A stretch of 43,027 nt of DNA from Komagataeibacter xylinus NBRC 15237 (GTDB taxonomy: Bacteria > Pseudomonadota > Alphaproteobacteria > Acetobacterales > Acetobacteraceae), in contig NZ_BCTP01000025.1 of assembly GCF_001571345.1 (NCBI RefSeq), positions 1 to 43,027 of the forward strand. Direction: 5' to 3'. The notes beneath the pieces were generated by a model that saw only the letters and a program-made list of their open reading frames with translations, made no database searches and was not told where the DNA came from. This document shows positions 8,450-17,034 of this stretch, piece by piece (position 1 is the first letter of the stretch; every line of letters begins with the position of its first letter). Made by a program: the position numbers and the translations under genes.

Positions 8450-9043
8450 ATGGACATAAAAACAGTCGATCAGGCATTGCCTGATGCGGTCGTGGAGGTT
8501 CTGGAGGAAGATTGCTGGAATTATAGTTTATTTCTGAAATCTTTTTCAATCGAACCTTACGAAAACAGGGACTCAGTCGAGACAATAAAAAAGATATTCG
8601 GGGAAAATGTTGTCGTAGAGGATCTCCGGCAAATCAGGACGGAAGACGTCTCCGGCATAATAGATAGTTCACCCTATTATGCCGGAGACGTGGGGGCCGG
8701 ACCATCGGCGGACTCCCTGTCGTCACGGGAATTCCACAGGGCAGTTCACAACGTGCAGGTGCAGGTTGCAAATATTCCGCAATCAGCAACCCGGGTGGAA
8801 ACGTTCTCGTTCCGGGAGGGTCATCCCGCCTATCCCGTTTTCTGGGATTTTGCCCGGAAAACATCCACAAATCATAAGGAAGTTTTTGGTGAAGCTTTTT
8901 TTAAAAAGCTTCGAGGAATGCCGCCTTTTGGAAAAAAGGCGACATCCAGAAACTTTCGTCATTTTTTATCAATAGTTTTTTTAAACCAGCTTCCCCGGCA
9001 GCCGGAAGGGTGGGTGCCGCGTGTTCAGACCGCGTGGACCTGA
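8450..9043 (+). pseudogene. Hypothetical protein truncated and extended by a repeat insertion
   Basis: An open frame of 197 codons with a good start: ATG 8450 preceded by gtgatggagat. The first about 140 residues (MDIKTVDQALPDAVVEVLEE through SFREGHPAYPVFWDFARK) look like genuine protein, though with more AT-rich codons than neighbours. I do not recognise a family. From about residue 143 the frame enters a palindromic repeat (8879-8957) and reads through it as EVFGEAFFKKLRGMPPFGKK. It then continues into DNA antisense to the 3' end of the catalase gene and overlaps it by 19 bp. The true C-terminus therefore appears to have been lost, and I treat the gene as probably broken. It could still be expressed as a chimeric protein. 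Confidence 0.55.
8879..8957. repeat. Dispersed palindromic repeat, complete copy inside an open reading frame
   Basis: A 79-bp element with outer inverted ends (GAAGTTTTTGGT on the left, CCAGAAACTTTC on the right) and two internal hairpins. The first is GAAGCTTTTTTTAAAAAGCTTC at 8891-8912 (read in parts), the second GCCGCCTTTTGGAAAAAAGGC. It is the same element as 18377-18456 in inverted orientation. It lies at the 3' end of the hypothetical reading frame starting at 8450 and about 70 bp from the catalase stop codon. Confidence 0.8.
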
Positions 9044-11127
9044 CTTTCACGCGACCACAGGCGCAGCGCCGCACAGGTCTGGATGAAAGCCGTGGCGTCA
9101 TCCGCGCGTTCGAGCGCAATCACGCCCGCATCGCGCGCACGCGGGTGCAGCCCCGCCGCCGCGAGCAGGATCTCGGCGGCATCATTATGCGCGATGAACT
9201 TGGCGTGGGCGAAGGCATCGGCGATGAAGTCGCGCATGGTGGCCTCATGGCGCAGCAGGTTCGCCCCTTCCACCGTGGGCAGCAGGGCCACGGCATCATA
9301 CAGCACGGACGGGCCGCCATTGATCTTCTGCTGGGCTACAACCTCGTTGCCTGCGCTGTCCGTAATGCCCGCCACGGTGGGGGCGATCAGTTCAACCGTG
9401 CCATCCACGGCCTCGGTTGCGGCAATCAGGGCGGAGAGCAGGTCGGCATTGACGCCATTGCTCACCACGATGCCCAGCTTGCGGCCTGCAAAGCTGTCCG
9501 GCCCGTTCTTGAGGATGCTCAGCGCGGGCGAGGGCTCCAGTCCTTCCACCACCGGGCGGGCGGCAGGCGCAGGTGCGGGCAGGGGCGAGAGGCCAAGCCC
9601 GGTGGCAACGCCCTGGGCCAGTTCGGTATCGACATGCAGCAGGTGGCTGACCATGCGCGCGCGGATGGCGGGGGTCTCGACCTTGCTCAGTTCGAACACG
9701 AAGGCATCGCGCATGTGGGTCTGTTCCACCGGTGTCTGGCTGATGTAGAACTGGCGCGCCTGGCTGTAATGGTCGGCGAAGGTTTCCGAACGCTGGCGTA
9801 GCTTGGGGCCGGATTCTTCCTCGGGGTAGGAGGTATAGCCTGCAGGGGTCTCGCGCGGGCCACCGGCGGGCTGCGACCAGGAATTGGGCTCGTAATTGGC
9901 CCGCCCCTTCGGGTTGTGCATGGCCATGTGCCCATCTTGCTGGAAGTTGGCGAACGGGCATTTGGGCGCGTTTATGGGGATGTGCGTGAAGTTGGGGCCG
10001 CCGAGGCGCTTGGTCTGGGTATCGAGATAGGAGAAATTGCGCCCCTGCAGCAGCGGGTCGTTGGTGAAGTCGATGCCGGGGATGACGTTCTGGGTGCAGA
10101 ACGCCACCTGCTCGGTCTCGGCAAAGAAATTGTCGGGCATGCGGTCGAGCACGAGGCGGCCCACGCGGCGCACGGGCACCAGTTCCTCGGGGATCAGCTT
10201 GGTGGGGTCGAGGATGTCGAAGTCGAAGCTGTCGGCAAATGCATCATCAAACAGTTGCACGCCCAGTTCCCATTCGGGGAAGTTGCCTGTCTTGATGGCC
10301 TGCCACAGGTCGCGGCGGTGGAAATCGGGGTCGGCCCCGTTGATCTTGAGCGCCTCGTTCCACACCACCGATTGCAGGCCCAGCTTTGGCTTCCAGTGGA
10401 ATTTGACGTAAGTTGACTTCCCCTGCGCATTGATGAGGCGGAAGGTATGCACCCCGAACCCCTCCATGAAGCGGAAGGAGCGGGGAATGGCACGATCCGA
10501 CATGGCCCAGCAGACCATGTGCGTGGCCTCGGGCGAGAGCGACACGAAATCCCAGAAATTGTCGTGTGCTGTCTGCGCCTGCGGAAAGTCGCGGTCCGGC
10601 GCCTGCTTGGCGGCATGCACGAAATCGGGGAACTTGATGGCATCCTGAATGAAGAAGACGGGGATGTTGTTGCCCACCAGGTCCCAGTTGCCCTGGCTGG
10701 TATAGAGCTTGACGGCAAAGCCGCGCACGTCGCGCACCACATCGGCCGAGCCCTTGTTGCCCGCCACGGTGGAAAACCGCACGAAGGCGGGCGTGCGTTC
10801 GCCCACCTTGCCAAAAAGATCGGCCTTGCACACATCGGCCAGGCTGTCGGTCAGTTCAAAATAGCCATGCGCGCCGTAGCCACGGGCATGGACCACGCGC
10901 TCTGGGATGCGCTCATGGTCGAAATGGAAGATCTTTTCACGGAAATGGAAGTCCTCCATCAGGGCCGGACCACGCGCCCCCGCACGCAGGGTATTCTGGT
11001 CATCTGACACCGCAAGGCCCTGCTGGGTGGTCATGGCCGGCGTACCTTCGCCGGCGGTCTGGTGGGTTTCGCCACCAGCGCCGACATGAGTCGCCATGGC
11101 TTTCGGGGCTTTGGGTGTTTTTGTCAT
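9025..11127 (-). CDS. katE: Large-subunit catalase HPII with DJ-1-like C-terminal domain
   Basis: A 700-residue monofunctional heme catalase that disproportionates hydrogen peroxide. The catalytic His is in [15 protein letters not shown] and the distal Asn in [19 protein letters not shown]. The core also has [19 protein letters not shown], and the proximal heme Tyr lies in [18 protein letters not shown]. After about residue 540 a linker rich in Pro and Ala leads to a flavodoxin/DJ-1-like domain starting [17 protein letters not shown], diagnostic of clade II large-subunit catalases. Length is near the 700-750 typical of HPII. The start ATG 11125-11127 ([13 protein letters not shown]) is chosen; further upstream the frame is unlike catalase. 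Its neighbour to the right is divergent. Cytoplasmic; induced by stress or stationary phase in relatives. Confidence 0.96.
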   Translation of the reverse strand: MTKTPKAPKAMATHVGAGGETHQTAGEGTPAMTTQQGLAVSDDQNTLRAGARGPALMEDFHFREKIFHFDHERIPERVVHARGYGAHGYFELTDSLADVCKADLFGKVGERTPAFVRFSTVAGNKGSADVVRDVRGFAVKLYTSQGNWDLVGNNIPVFFIQDAIKFPDFVHAAKQAPDRDFPQAQTAHDNFWDFVSLSPEATHMVCWAMSDRAIPRSFRFMEGFGVHTFRLINAQGKSTYVKFHWKPKLGLQSVVWNEALKINGADPDFHRRDLWQAIKTGNFPEWELGVQLFDDAFADSFDFDILDPTKLIPEELVPVRRVGRLVLDRMPDNFFAETEQVAFCTQNVIPGIDFTNDPLLQGRNFSYLDTQTKRLGGPNFTHIPINAPKCPFANFQQDGHMAMHNPKGRANYEPNSWSQPAGGPRETPAGYTSYPEEESGPKLRQRSETFADHYSQARQFYISQTPVEQTHMRDAFVFELSKVETPAIRARMVSHLLHVDTELAQGVATGLGLSPLPAPAPAARPVVEGLEPSPALSILKNGPDSFAGRKLGIVVSNGVNADLLSALIAATEAVDGTVELIAPTVAGITDSAGNEVVAQQKINGGPSVLYDAVALLPTVEGANLLRHEATMRDFIADAFAHAKFIAHNDAAEILLAAAGLHPRARDAGVIALERADDATAFIQTCAALRLWSRESQVHAV

Positions 11128-11295
11128 GATGGGTGTGTGTCCGGGCTGGAGATGAAGGGATGTGCTTTCCCAACGGGACGGGATGGGGTGAGTTGCATGG
11201 TGATGTCGGGGCCGGGGCTGATGGCGGTTGCCAATTGCGTGGCGACAGGGCACACGGGCGCATGAACCGCCAGCAGCCAGAGAGCCCTGCCATCC

Positions 11296-12117
11296 ATGCG
11301 TAACCGTTCAGCCCTTGTGGCCGCAGGCAGCCTGTTTGCCGCCCTGTGGTGTGCCCCGGCCGTGGCCAGCCCCGGCACGGTCGATTTTACGGACCTGACC
11401 TGGACCGAAATCCGTAACGCGGTGCAGGAGGGCGATACCACCATCATCGTGCCGGTGGGCGGCACGGAACAGAGCGGGCCTTACATTGCCGTGGGCAAGC
11501 ATGACGTGCGCGCCCTGCTGCTTGCCCGCCGCATTGCGCGGGCGGCGGGCCATGCGCTCGTGGCCCCGGTGGTGGCCTACGTGCCTGAAGGCGGCACGTC
11601 GCCGCGCACGTCGCACATGCGCTTTCCCGGCACCATCAGCATAACCCCGGCCACCTTCCGCGCATTGCTGGGCGATGCCGCCGAGAGCTTTCGCGTGCAG
11701 GGGTTTACGCGCGTGGTGCTGATTGGCGACCATGGCGGCTACCAGAAGGATCTGCGCACGGTGGCCGATACGCTCAACCACCGCTGGCAGGGCACGGGAG
11801 CGCATGTGCTGTACGTGCCCGCCTATTACGACGTGGTGCCGGGCGCCTATGCCACATTGCTGCGCCAGCATGGCCATGCGGCGGAGGTGGGCATGCATGC
11901 CGACCTGTCGGACACTTCACTGATGCTGGCTCTTGACCCCGCCCTTGTGCGCACGCAGGCGCTCCGCGCCGCCCCCCTGCCTGGGGCGGCACAGGGCGTC
12001 TATGGCGGCGACCCGCGCCGCGCCGATGCGGCCCTTGGGCAGGTGGGGGCGGACATGCAGGTCAACGCCACGGTTGCGGCCATGCAACACGACCTAACAG
12101 GACGGAATTCGCCCTGA
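11296..12117 (+). CDS. Secreted creatininase-family hydrolase
   Basis: A 273-residue protein with a clear Sec signal peptide ([25 protein letters not shown], cleavage near residue 25). The mature part is a creatininase-fold amidohydrolase: [60 protein letters not shown], and [18 protein letters not shown]. In canonical creatininase the first motif is EQHGPH, with a metal-binding His; here it is EQSGPY, so the metal site differs, although the Glu, the Asp of KHD and the His of GDHGG are kept. This suggests a different substrate from creatinine. The gene is divergent from katE and followed 52 bp later by the beta-propeller gene, so the two may form an operon of periplasmic proteins. Confidence 0.82.
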   Translation: MRNRSALVAAGSLFAALWCAPAVASPGTVDFTDLTWTEIRNAVQEGDTTIIVPVGGTEQSGPYIAVGKHDVRALLLARRIARAAGHALVAPVVAYVPEGGTSPRTSHMRFPGTISITPATFRALLGDAAESFRVQGFTRVVLIGDHGGYQKDLRTVADTLNHRWQGTGAHVLYVPAYYDVVPGAYATLLRQHGHAAEVGMHADLSDTSLMLALDPALVRTQALRAAPLPGAAQGVYGGDPRRADAALGQVGADMQVNATVAAMQHDLTGRNSP

Positions 12118-12169
12118 TTGCGCCGCTGCCACGGCGTGCTATAGGGGCCGCGACGAACAGGATCACACT

Positions 12170-13324
12170 ATGACACACAAGAAAAAACTACCGGTTCTGG
12201 GGCTGGGCATGCTGCTGCTGCAAGGTGGGGTGGCCCTGGCGCAGGCTGTTGACACCATTCCCGGCATGCCGCCCGTGCTCGACCCCCACAATATTTACAG
12301 CGAGACCCGGGCCAACAACCTCAACCCCGAGGTTGCCAAGGATCCGCCACGCATCTACGTGCCCAACCTGCGCTCGAACAATGTGTACGTGATCGATCCG
12401 CAGACCTATACGGTCATCTCGCGCTTCAAGGTGGGCAAGAGCCCGCAGCACGTCGTGCCCGCGTGGGACCTGCGCACCCTGTGGGTGACCAACAATGCCG
12501 AAGGCACGACCAACGGCACGCTCACGCCCATAGACCCGCGCACCACCCAGCCACAGGCCGAAGTGGCGGTGGATGATCCGTACAACATGTATTTCACCCC
12601 CGATGGCAAATCCGCCATCACGGTGGCCGAGGCACGGCAGAGGCTCGATTTTCGCGATCCGCACACCATGGCATTGCAGGGCTCGGTCTCGGTGCCGCAG
12701 TGCAAGGGCGTCAACCACGCCGATTTCTCCATCGACGGGCGTTACGCCATCTTTACCTGTGAGTTCGGTGGCTATCTGGCCAAGGTCGATACGGTCAACC
12801 GCACGGTCATCGGCTATCTCAAGCTCTCGGGCGGGGGCATGCCGCAGGATATCCTGACCGCGCCCGATGGCCACAAATTCTACGTGGCCGACATGCATGC
12901 CGATGGCGTGTTCGTGATTGATGGCGACAGCTTCCGCGAGACGGGATTCATCCCCACCGGCATTGGCACCCATGGCCTGTATCCCAGCCGTGACGGCACG
13001 AAGATGTACGTGGCCAACCGTGGCTCGCACAAGATTCATGGGCCGCCGCATGGCAAGGCGGGTGGCGTGAGCGTGATCGATTTCGCAACTGACAGGGTCG
13101 TGGCCAACTGGCCCATTCCCGGTGGCGGCAGCCCTGACATGGGCAATGTCAGCAATGATGGCAGGACGCTCTGGCTTTCGGGCCGGTTTGATGATGTTGT
13201 CTATGCCATCGACACCACCACGGGCACCATGCGCAAGATCCCTGTGGGGCTGGAGCCTCATGGCCTGACCGTATGGCCGCAGCCGGGCCGGTATTCGGTC
13301 GGACATACCGGAATTTTGCGTTAA
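12170..13324 (+). CDS. Secreted YVTN/YncE-like beta-propeller protein
   Basis: A 384-residue periplasmic protein. The signal peptide is MTHKKKLPVLGLGMLLLQGG followed by VALAQA, cleavage near residue 25. The mature chain holds repeated propeller blades with the YVTN-type pattern: IYVPNLRSNNVYVIDPQTYTVISRFKVG, LWVTNNAEGT, FTPDGKSAITV, FYVADMHADGVFVID, MYVANRGSHKI, LWLSGRFDDVVYAIDTTTG. A conserved end GLEPHGLTVWPQPGRYSVGH resembles propellers linked to PQQ-dependent oxidation in acetic acid bacteria. Its exact role is not known; such proteins act as scaffolds or ligand binders. It follows the creatininase-family gene by 52 bp and is followed by a strong terminator-like hairpin at 13355-13391. 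Confidence 0.8.
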   Translation: MTHKKKLPVLGLGMLLLQGGVALAQAVDTIPGMPPVLDPHNIYSETRANNLNPEVAKDPPRIYVPNLRSNNVYVIDPQTYTVISRFKVGKSPQHVVPAWDLRTLWVTNNAEGTTNGTLTPIDPRTTQPQAEVAVDDPYNMYFTPDGKSAITVAEARQRLDFRDPHTMALQGSVSVPQCKGVNHADFSIDGRYAIFTCEFGGYLAKVDTVNRTVIGYLKLSGGGMPQDILTAPDGHKFYVADMHADGVFVIDGDSFRETGFIPTGIGTHGLYPSRDGTKMYVANRGSHKIHGPPHGKAGGVSVIDFATDRVVANWPIPGGGSPDMGNVSNDGRTLWLSGRFDDVVYAIDTTTGTMRKIPVGLEPHGLTVWPQPGRYSVGHTGILR

Positions 13325-13340
13325 ATAACTGTTTTGAAAA

Positions 13341-13410
13341 ACAAAAGTTTTTTGGACGCCGCCTTTTTGAAAAAAGGCGGCGTCTTTTTTTGCGCCTGAA
13401 ACAAAAACTG
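13341..13410. repeat. Partial or diverged copy of dispersed palindromic repeat
   Basis: It starts with AAAAGTTTTTTGG, the outer end of the dispersed element, then has one internal hairpin (ACGCCGCC...GGCGGCGT). It ends with AAACAAAAACTG in place of the usual second arm and ACCAAAAACTTTC. It sits just after the beta-propeller stop codon and before the alkyltransferase gene. Confidence 0.6.
13355..13391 (+). terminator. Rho-independent terminator after beta-propeller gene
   Basis: A perfect hairpin GACGCCGCC...GGCGGCGTC closing on a short TTTTTGAAAAAA middle, directly followed by seven T residues. It lies 30 bp after the stop codon at 13322-13324. It is part of the dispersed repeat family, so the repeat here appears to serve as terminator. 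Confidence 0.75.
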
Positions 13411-13470
13411 TTGCATGATGTTCCCGCTCTTTGCTGCAATATCCGCCACGCGCAATGGGGCTATCCGGTC

Positions 13471-14007
13471 ATGACGCCATTCAAACAGAATACCGATATC
13501 CGTTTCATCATCGGGCCTTCATGCCTTGGCATGGTCATGGTGGCACTTGGGCCGGAGGGGCTTGCGGCCATCATGCTCGATGCGGATGAGCGCGCGCTGC
13601 AACGGGCGGCTGTAGCGTCTTTTCCCACGGCACGGGCCGGGAGCGCGGATGATGCGGCGCTGGCACGCTGTCTGGAGGTCGTGACTGCCTGCGTCGAGGC
13701 CCCATGGGCCATGCCCGACCTGCCGCTTGCGCTGCAGGGCACGCCTTTCCAGCAGGAGGTCTGGCAGGCCCTGCGCGGCATACCCTGCGGCCACACCATA
13801 ACCTACGGCGAACTTGCGGCCCGCATTGGCCGACCCGGTGCCGTGCGGGCGGTGGCCGGGGCCTGTGCCGCCAACCGGCTGGCCATGGTGGTGCCCTGCC
13901 ATCGCGTCATCCGCCATGATGGCAACCTGTCGGGTTATCGCTGGGGTGTGGCCCGCAAGCAGGTCCTTCTGGCGCGGGAGCGGGCCTGGCGCCTGGGAGA
14001 AAAATGA
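13471..14007 (+). CDS. ogt: Methylated-DNA-protein-cysteine methyltransferase
   Basis: A 178-residue suicide DNA repair protein that removes alkyl groups from O6-alkylguanine. The C-terminal domain has TPFQQEVWQALRGIPCGHTITYGELAARIGRPGAVRAV (read in parts), then the active site MVVPCHRVIRHDG and GNLSGYRWGVARKQVLLARE. The PCHR cysteine is the methyl acceptor. The length equals a stand-alone Ogt, without the Ada N-terminal regulatory domain. I chose ATG 13471 (MTPFKQNTDI); the frame is open further upstream but there it only reads through the repeat element and the 3' end of the preceding gene. A diverged repeat copy follows within 10 bp. Confidence 0.92.
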   Translation: MTPFKQNTDIRFIIGPSCLGMVMVALGPEGLAAIMLDADERALQRAAVASFPTARAGSADDAALARCLEVVTACVEAPWAMPDLPLALQGTPFQQEVWQALRGIPCGHTITYGELAARIGRPGAVRAVAGACAANRLAMVVPCHRVIRHDGNLSGYRWGVARKQVLLARERAWRLGEK

Positions 14008-14012
14008 TAACG

Positions 14013-14084
14013 GTTTTTTGGTAAGGTCTTTTTTCTAACCAGTGTTCCTTGAAGCTTTTTGACAAAAGCTTCACCAAAAATTTC
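14013..14084. repeat. Dispersed palindromic repeat, diverged copy
   Basis: Outer ends GTTTTTTGGT and ACCAAAAATTTC, with the second internal hairpin well kept (GAAGCTTTTTGACAAAAGCTTC, 14051-14072, read in parts) and the first arm decayed (AAGGTCTTTTTTCTAACC). It begins 6 bp after the ogt stop codon and may terminate ogt transcription. Confidence 0.7.
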
Positions 14085-14109
14085 TTTACTATTTCAGGCT
14101 GTTGAAAAT

Positions 14110-14152
14110 TAAAAAAACCGCAGGTTACGGCCCAAGGCCGTTCCCTGCGGTT
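14110..14152 (-). terminator. Rho-independent terminator for the PRC-barrel gene
   Basis: Read on the minus strand, AACCGCAGG and CCTGCGGTT pair, with an inner ACGGCC/GGCCGT stem, and the hairpin is followed by seven T residues. It lies about 25 bp after the stop codon of the PRC-barrel gene. This is the clearest intrinsic terminator in the window. Confidence 0.85.
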
Positions 14153-14176
14153 CCAGTTTACGGATTGCGGCCCGAT

Positions 14177-14557
14177 TTATGCGTGGGGTAATCCACCATA
14201 ATAGGTATCGACCTGCTGGCCATAGGTGTTGTTGCTCCAGTCGAGCGACATGTCCTGCGCATAGGCCGGAGCGCCTTCAAGCTGCTCGCGCGTGAGGGAC
14301 ACGATATAGCCGCCCTGGCGGGGGTCGTAATGCAGGGCTTTCCAGGGCAGGGGATGATAGCTGTTCCCCATGCCCATGAAGCCGCCAAAGCTCATGACAA
14401 CATAGGCGACATCGCCTGAAATCTTGTCGACCATGAAATACTTGACCGTGCCCAGTTTTTCGCCCGCCGGTGAATACACGGCCGTGCCTTCAACCTGGTC
14501 GGAGGAAATGAGGTCATGCTTGTTGGTGGTCATTGTGTTGCTTGCCGTAGCAGACAT
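14177..14557 (-). CDS. PRC-barrel domain protein
   Basis: A 126-residue soluble protein made of one PRC-barrel domain. The segment LISSDQVEGTAVYSPAGEKLGTVKYFMVDKISGDVAYVVMSFGG (read in parts) has the typical V-Y-x-x-x-G-E-x-L-G-x-V and G-x-V-x-Y-V-V-x-S-x-G-G elements. It continues with LPWKALHYDPRQGGYIVSLTREQLEGAP. PRC-barrel proteins of this kind are often stress-associated in Alphaproteobacteria; no enzymatic role is expected. The start ATG 14555-14557 has a clear ribosome binding site (aggagaagtttc). It lies 140 bp downstream of the KGG-repeat stress protein gene on the same strand, so the two may be co-transcribed up to the terminator at 14110-14152. Confidence 0.87.
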   Translation of the reverse strand: MSATASNTMTTNKHDLISSDQVEGTAVYSPAGEKLGTVKYFMVDKISGDVAYVVMSFGGFMGMGNSYHPLPWKALHYDPRQGGYIVSLTREQLEGAPAYAQDMSLDWSNNTYGQQVDTYYGGLPHA

Positions 14558-14698
14558 GAAACTTCTCCTTGCCGGTTCTTCGTGCCGCGCCACGCAGGGG
14601 CATGCCTGCCTTCTCGTGTGGCTGTGGCGCGGGACCTGTTGCAAAGGGGGAGGAGGCAGGGCGGCGCCACGGCCTCCTCCTGCCCTGAGCCTGTGCGT

Positions 14699-15052
14699 TC
14701 AGGTTTTGGTGTGGCTGTGCTGGCCGCCCTTGCGCCCGGCCTGCGCCGCGCGCCCGGGGTCATCGGCAAAATTGCCGGAACGGTGCTCTGTGCCCTTGTG
14801 GCTGGCCTGGGTGGGTTTTTCCACCTCATGCTCCGTGCCGCCGTGGCTGTGCTGGCCACCCTTGCGGCCCGCCTCGGCGGCGCGCTCCGGGTCGCGGGCA
14901 AAGTTGCCAGAACTGTTCTGCCCCCCCTTGTGCCCGGCCTCGGCCGCCTTTGCGCGGTCATTGGCAAAGTTGCCGGGGTTGTGTGTGGCACCGCCGCGAC
15001 TATCGGCGGGGGCAAGGGCGATACGGTTATGCAGGGAGATATGAGAATTCAT
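14699..15052 (-). CDS. KGG-repeat (Con-10/GsiB-like) stress protein
   Basis: A 117-residue, highly hydrophilic and Gly/Ala/Lys-rich protein with three copies of a stress motif: NPGNFANDRAKAAEAGHKGG, SSGNFARDPERAAEAGRKGG and RSGNFADDPGRAAQAGRKGG. A partial fourth lies between copies two and three (QASHKGTEH). This is the KGG motif of Con-10, GsiB and YciG-type general stress proteins, thought to be intrinsically disordered and induced in desiccation, osmotic or general stress. The start ATG 15050-15052 (MNSHISLHNR) has a good ribosome binding site (aaggtgaagatc). It shares strand and probably regulation with the PRC-barrel gene. Confidence 0.88.
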   Translation of the reverse strand: MNSHISLHNRIALAPADSRGGATHNPGNFANDRAKAAEAGHKGGQNSSGNFARDPERAAEAGRKGGQHSHGGTEHEVEKPTQASHKGTEHRSGNFADDPGRAAQAGRKGGQHSHTKT

Positions 15053-15498
15053 GATCTTCACCTTTCGCTGGCAGCGGCTACAGGGGATCCTTGTTTTTCC
15101 TCGCTCCGTCATGGGGTTTTACTGAGGAAGCGATCCCGGGAACGTCCGCTGTGAGGAGATCAACGATGCATCCCTTTCCCGGTTGCGGCTGGGTTGCATA
15201 AAATAAAACAGCAGACATTACAATAAGAGTCGATGCCGGAATGAGTCCGTTCATAATAAAATTAAGACCATATACCTTATAATTCATGCCAGACCAGGGC
15301 AGGGGCAGTCAGGGAACAAGTATTGCTCAAGGCACCGGTTCAGGGCGTCAATATACCCGGCACCCTGTGCTGCCGATCTGTCGCGACGGGCATCCGCCCT
15401 GTCGTGGTCCGGTTCAGGTTGGTATGGATCTTGCCCCAACCGGGGCGATAAACCGGGAATGCGGGTGGCAGGAGCCGCTTTATCCGCTTTTTTGCGGC
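15053..15498. other. Intergenic region upstream of stress genes
   Basis: About 450 bp. The part from 15170 to 15290 is AT-rich and should hold the promoter of the leftward KGG-repeat gene. The rest, to 15498, is GC-rich and shows no gene that I can support. A weak leftward open frame at 15078-15254 with one hydrophobic stretch was considered and not accepted. Confidence 0.4.
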
Positions 15499-16359
15499 CT
15501 ATTCGGCTGCCATCTGCGCCAGCGTGTCGCCATACTGCGCCAGCATGGCCACGACTTCCATCAGCACGACTTGCAGCCGCGTGAAGCCTTCATGGGGTTG
15601 CAGGCTGTCCTGATCCATATACAGCGCCCGGCTCATTTCCAGTTGCAGGGCCTGCACGCCGCGCCGTGGCCGCCCGTAATGGCGGGTCACATATCCCCCT
15701 GCAAAAGGCACGTTACGCGCAACGCTGTAGCCGTGGGCCGTCAGCACATGCTCGACGAGCGCCGTCATCTGCTGGGTGCAGGCCGTGCCCCAGGCATTGC
15801 CCAGAACAAAATCCGGCTGGTCCCCGCGCCCCTTCACCACAGGCATGGAATGGGCATCAAGCAGCAGGCAGAAGCCATGCCGGGCCACGCAGTCATGCAC
15901 CAGCCCGGCGAGGGCATCATGATAGGGTTGCCAGCAGGTGCTGACCCGTTTCTCGGCCTCCGCAAACGGGAGCGGGCGGGCGTAGATCGGCCCATCACGC
16001 GATACGATGCGAGCAATGGTGCCAAACCCGGCCCTGACCTTGCGGCTGGTGGTATTGCACCAGGCGGGCAGGGCCTCGCGGAACATGGTGGGGTCGAGTT
16101 CCCATGCCTCACGGTTCACATCGCAATAGGCTCGCGGAAAGGTGGCGTGCAGCAGGGTGGCGCCGTGCCCTGGTGCGCCTTCAAACAACTGCTCCACATA
16201 ACAGTCCTCGCTGCGCCGCAGCGCAAGCGCGCCCAGCCGGGACAGGCGCAGGAACTCGGGCATGTAGTTACGCCCCGAATGGGGAGACGCCACGATAACC
16301 GGCCGATGGATGCCTTGTGGCTCAATGATGTGAAAGGGCGGCACGGCGCGTTCCGTCAT
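15499..16359 (-). CDS. N-formylglutamate amidohydrolase family protein
   Basis: A 286-residue zinc-type hydrolase of the N-formylglutamate amidohydrolase (HutG2/FGase) family, which releases formate from N-formyl-L-glutamate at the end of one histidine degradation route. Motifs are PVIVASPHSGRNYMPEF (zinc His and Ser), FPRAYCDVNRE, YHDALAGLVHDCVARHGFCLLLDAHSMP (metal Asp and His), and GYVTRHYGRPRRGVQALQLEMSRALYMD (conserved Arg and Glu). The start is ATG 16357-16359. There are no hut genes in the window, so its pathway is not confirmed by context. Related proteins are also annotated as general amidohydrolases. Confidence 0.87.
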   Translation of the reverse strand: MTERAVPPFHIIEPQGIHRPVIVASPHSGRNYMPEFLRLSRLGALALRRSEDCYVEQLFEGAPGHGATLLHATFPRAYCDVNREAWELDPTMFREALPAWCNTTSRKVRAGFGTIARIVSRDGPIYARPLPFAEAEKRVSTCWQPYHDALAGLVHDCVARHGFCLLLDAHSMPVVKGRGDQPDFVLGNAWGTACTQQMTALVEHVLTAHGYSVARNVPFAGGYVTRHYGRPRRGVQALQLEMSRALYMDQDSLQPHEGFTRLQVVLMEVVAMLAQYGDTLAQMAAE

Positions 16360-16536
16360 GCGGGTTTTCCCAGAGGGAACAGCCGCATGGGAACAGACAG
16401 CGGGGATGGAAAGGCAGGCCAGCGCATGGTCGCCATAGGGGCAGGCGGCAGGCTGGGGGTCAATGCGTTTTTTTTAAAAAAGGGGGGTTGCATCCGCCTG
16501 AAAGGGCCAGTAAAAACCACTTCACCAGAGACTGAT

Positions 16537-16611
16537 GGGCGCATAGCTCAGCGGTAGAGCACTATCTTGACATGGTAGGGGTCACAGGTTCAATCCCTGT
16601 TGTGCCCACCA
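16537..16611 (+). tRNA. tRNA-Val (anticodon GAC)
   Basis: A 75-nt cloverleaf with encoded CCA. The acceptor stem is GGGCGCA/TGTGCCC with one G-T pair; the D arm is GCTC-AGCGGTA-GAGC; the anticodon arm is CTATC-TTGACAT-GGTAG, giving anticodon GAC. The variable loop is GGGTC and the T arm ACAGG-TTCAATC-CCTGT. All expected invariant bases are present. It reads GTC and GTT valine codons. Confidence 0.97.
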
Positions 16612-17034
16612 TCGGTCTCTGGTCTTAGTGATTTTCCTTAAAAAATAAGAACAGCCGCTGTATCGCGATGGTTTGGCTTGCTAACACGCAGCGAAACGCT
16701 GTGGATCGCTTCGACCACATTATTAATCGCTTGTCTGGGCCATGTACCTAGGCGTGAATAATCTTTTTCGATAAGCATCCGGCATTAATCTGGTGTATCC
16801 GGCTACGATATCCATATCGCTCCAGTTGCTGCCCGCCATTGCTTCCGGCAGCGCTCCCTAAATTAAAATGATATGTGATGCTTTCCGCAGCAGGAAAGTT
16901 CATCACCTGTTTCCAACTCATTCTTGGAACGTCGTCTTTTTCCAAAGGCGGTTCATGCGGCAGAGCGCATCATGACCCGTGACGTCGCCATGAGGGAAAG
17001 GGCCAGCCACGCGTGACCGGCCCAGTTTTTGCGT
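16612..17034. other. Region downstream of tRNA-Val with possible gene remnant
   Basis: About 420 bp of lower-GC DNA. On the minus strand, two adjacent frames carry protein-like but broken stretches: one from 16945 to 16748 (MEKDDVPRMSWKQVMNFPAA...) and, shifted by one frame, a stretch ending at about 16639 containing YSRLGTWPRQAINNVVEAI. This could be the frameshifted tail of a decayed gene. I do not recognise it and see no integrase or repeated tRNA end. A functional product is unlikely. Confidence 0.35.

Noticed and set aside
12188-13306. 372-residue open frame antisense to the beta-propeller gene
   Set aside because: His/Arg/Gly-rich composition typical of antisense frames; the plus-strand protein has a signal peptide and propeller repeats.
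15078-15254. Leftward small reading frame with one hydrophobic segment
   Set aside because: No ribosome binding site, no recognisable family, and it runs past the start of the KGG-repeat gene upstream; too weak to call.
15286-16557. 423-residue rightward open frame across the N-formylglutamate amidohydrolase gene
   Set aside because: It is antisense to a clearly recognised enzyme and runs into tRNA-Val, so it is a high-GC artefact.
16537-17034. Genomic island attachment at tRNA-Val
   Set aside because: No integrase gene and no repeat of the tRNA 3' end anywhere in the window.
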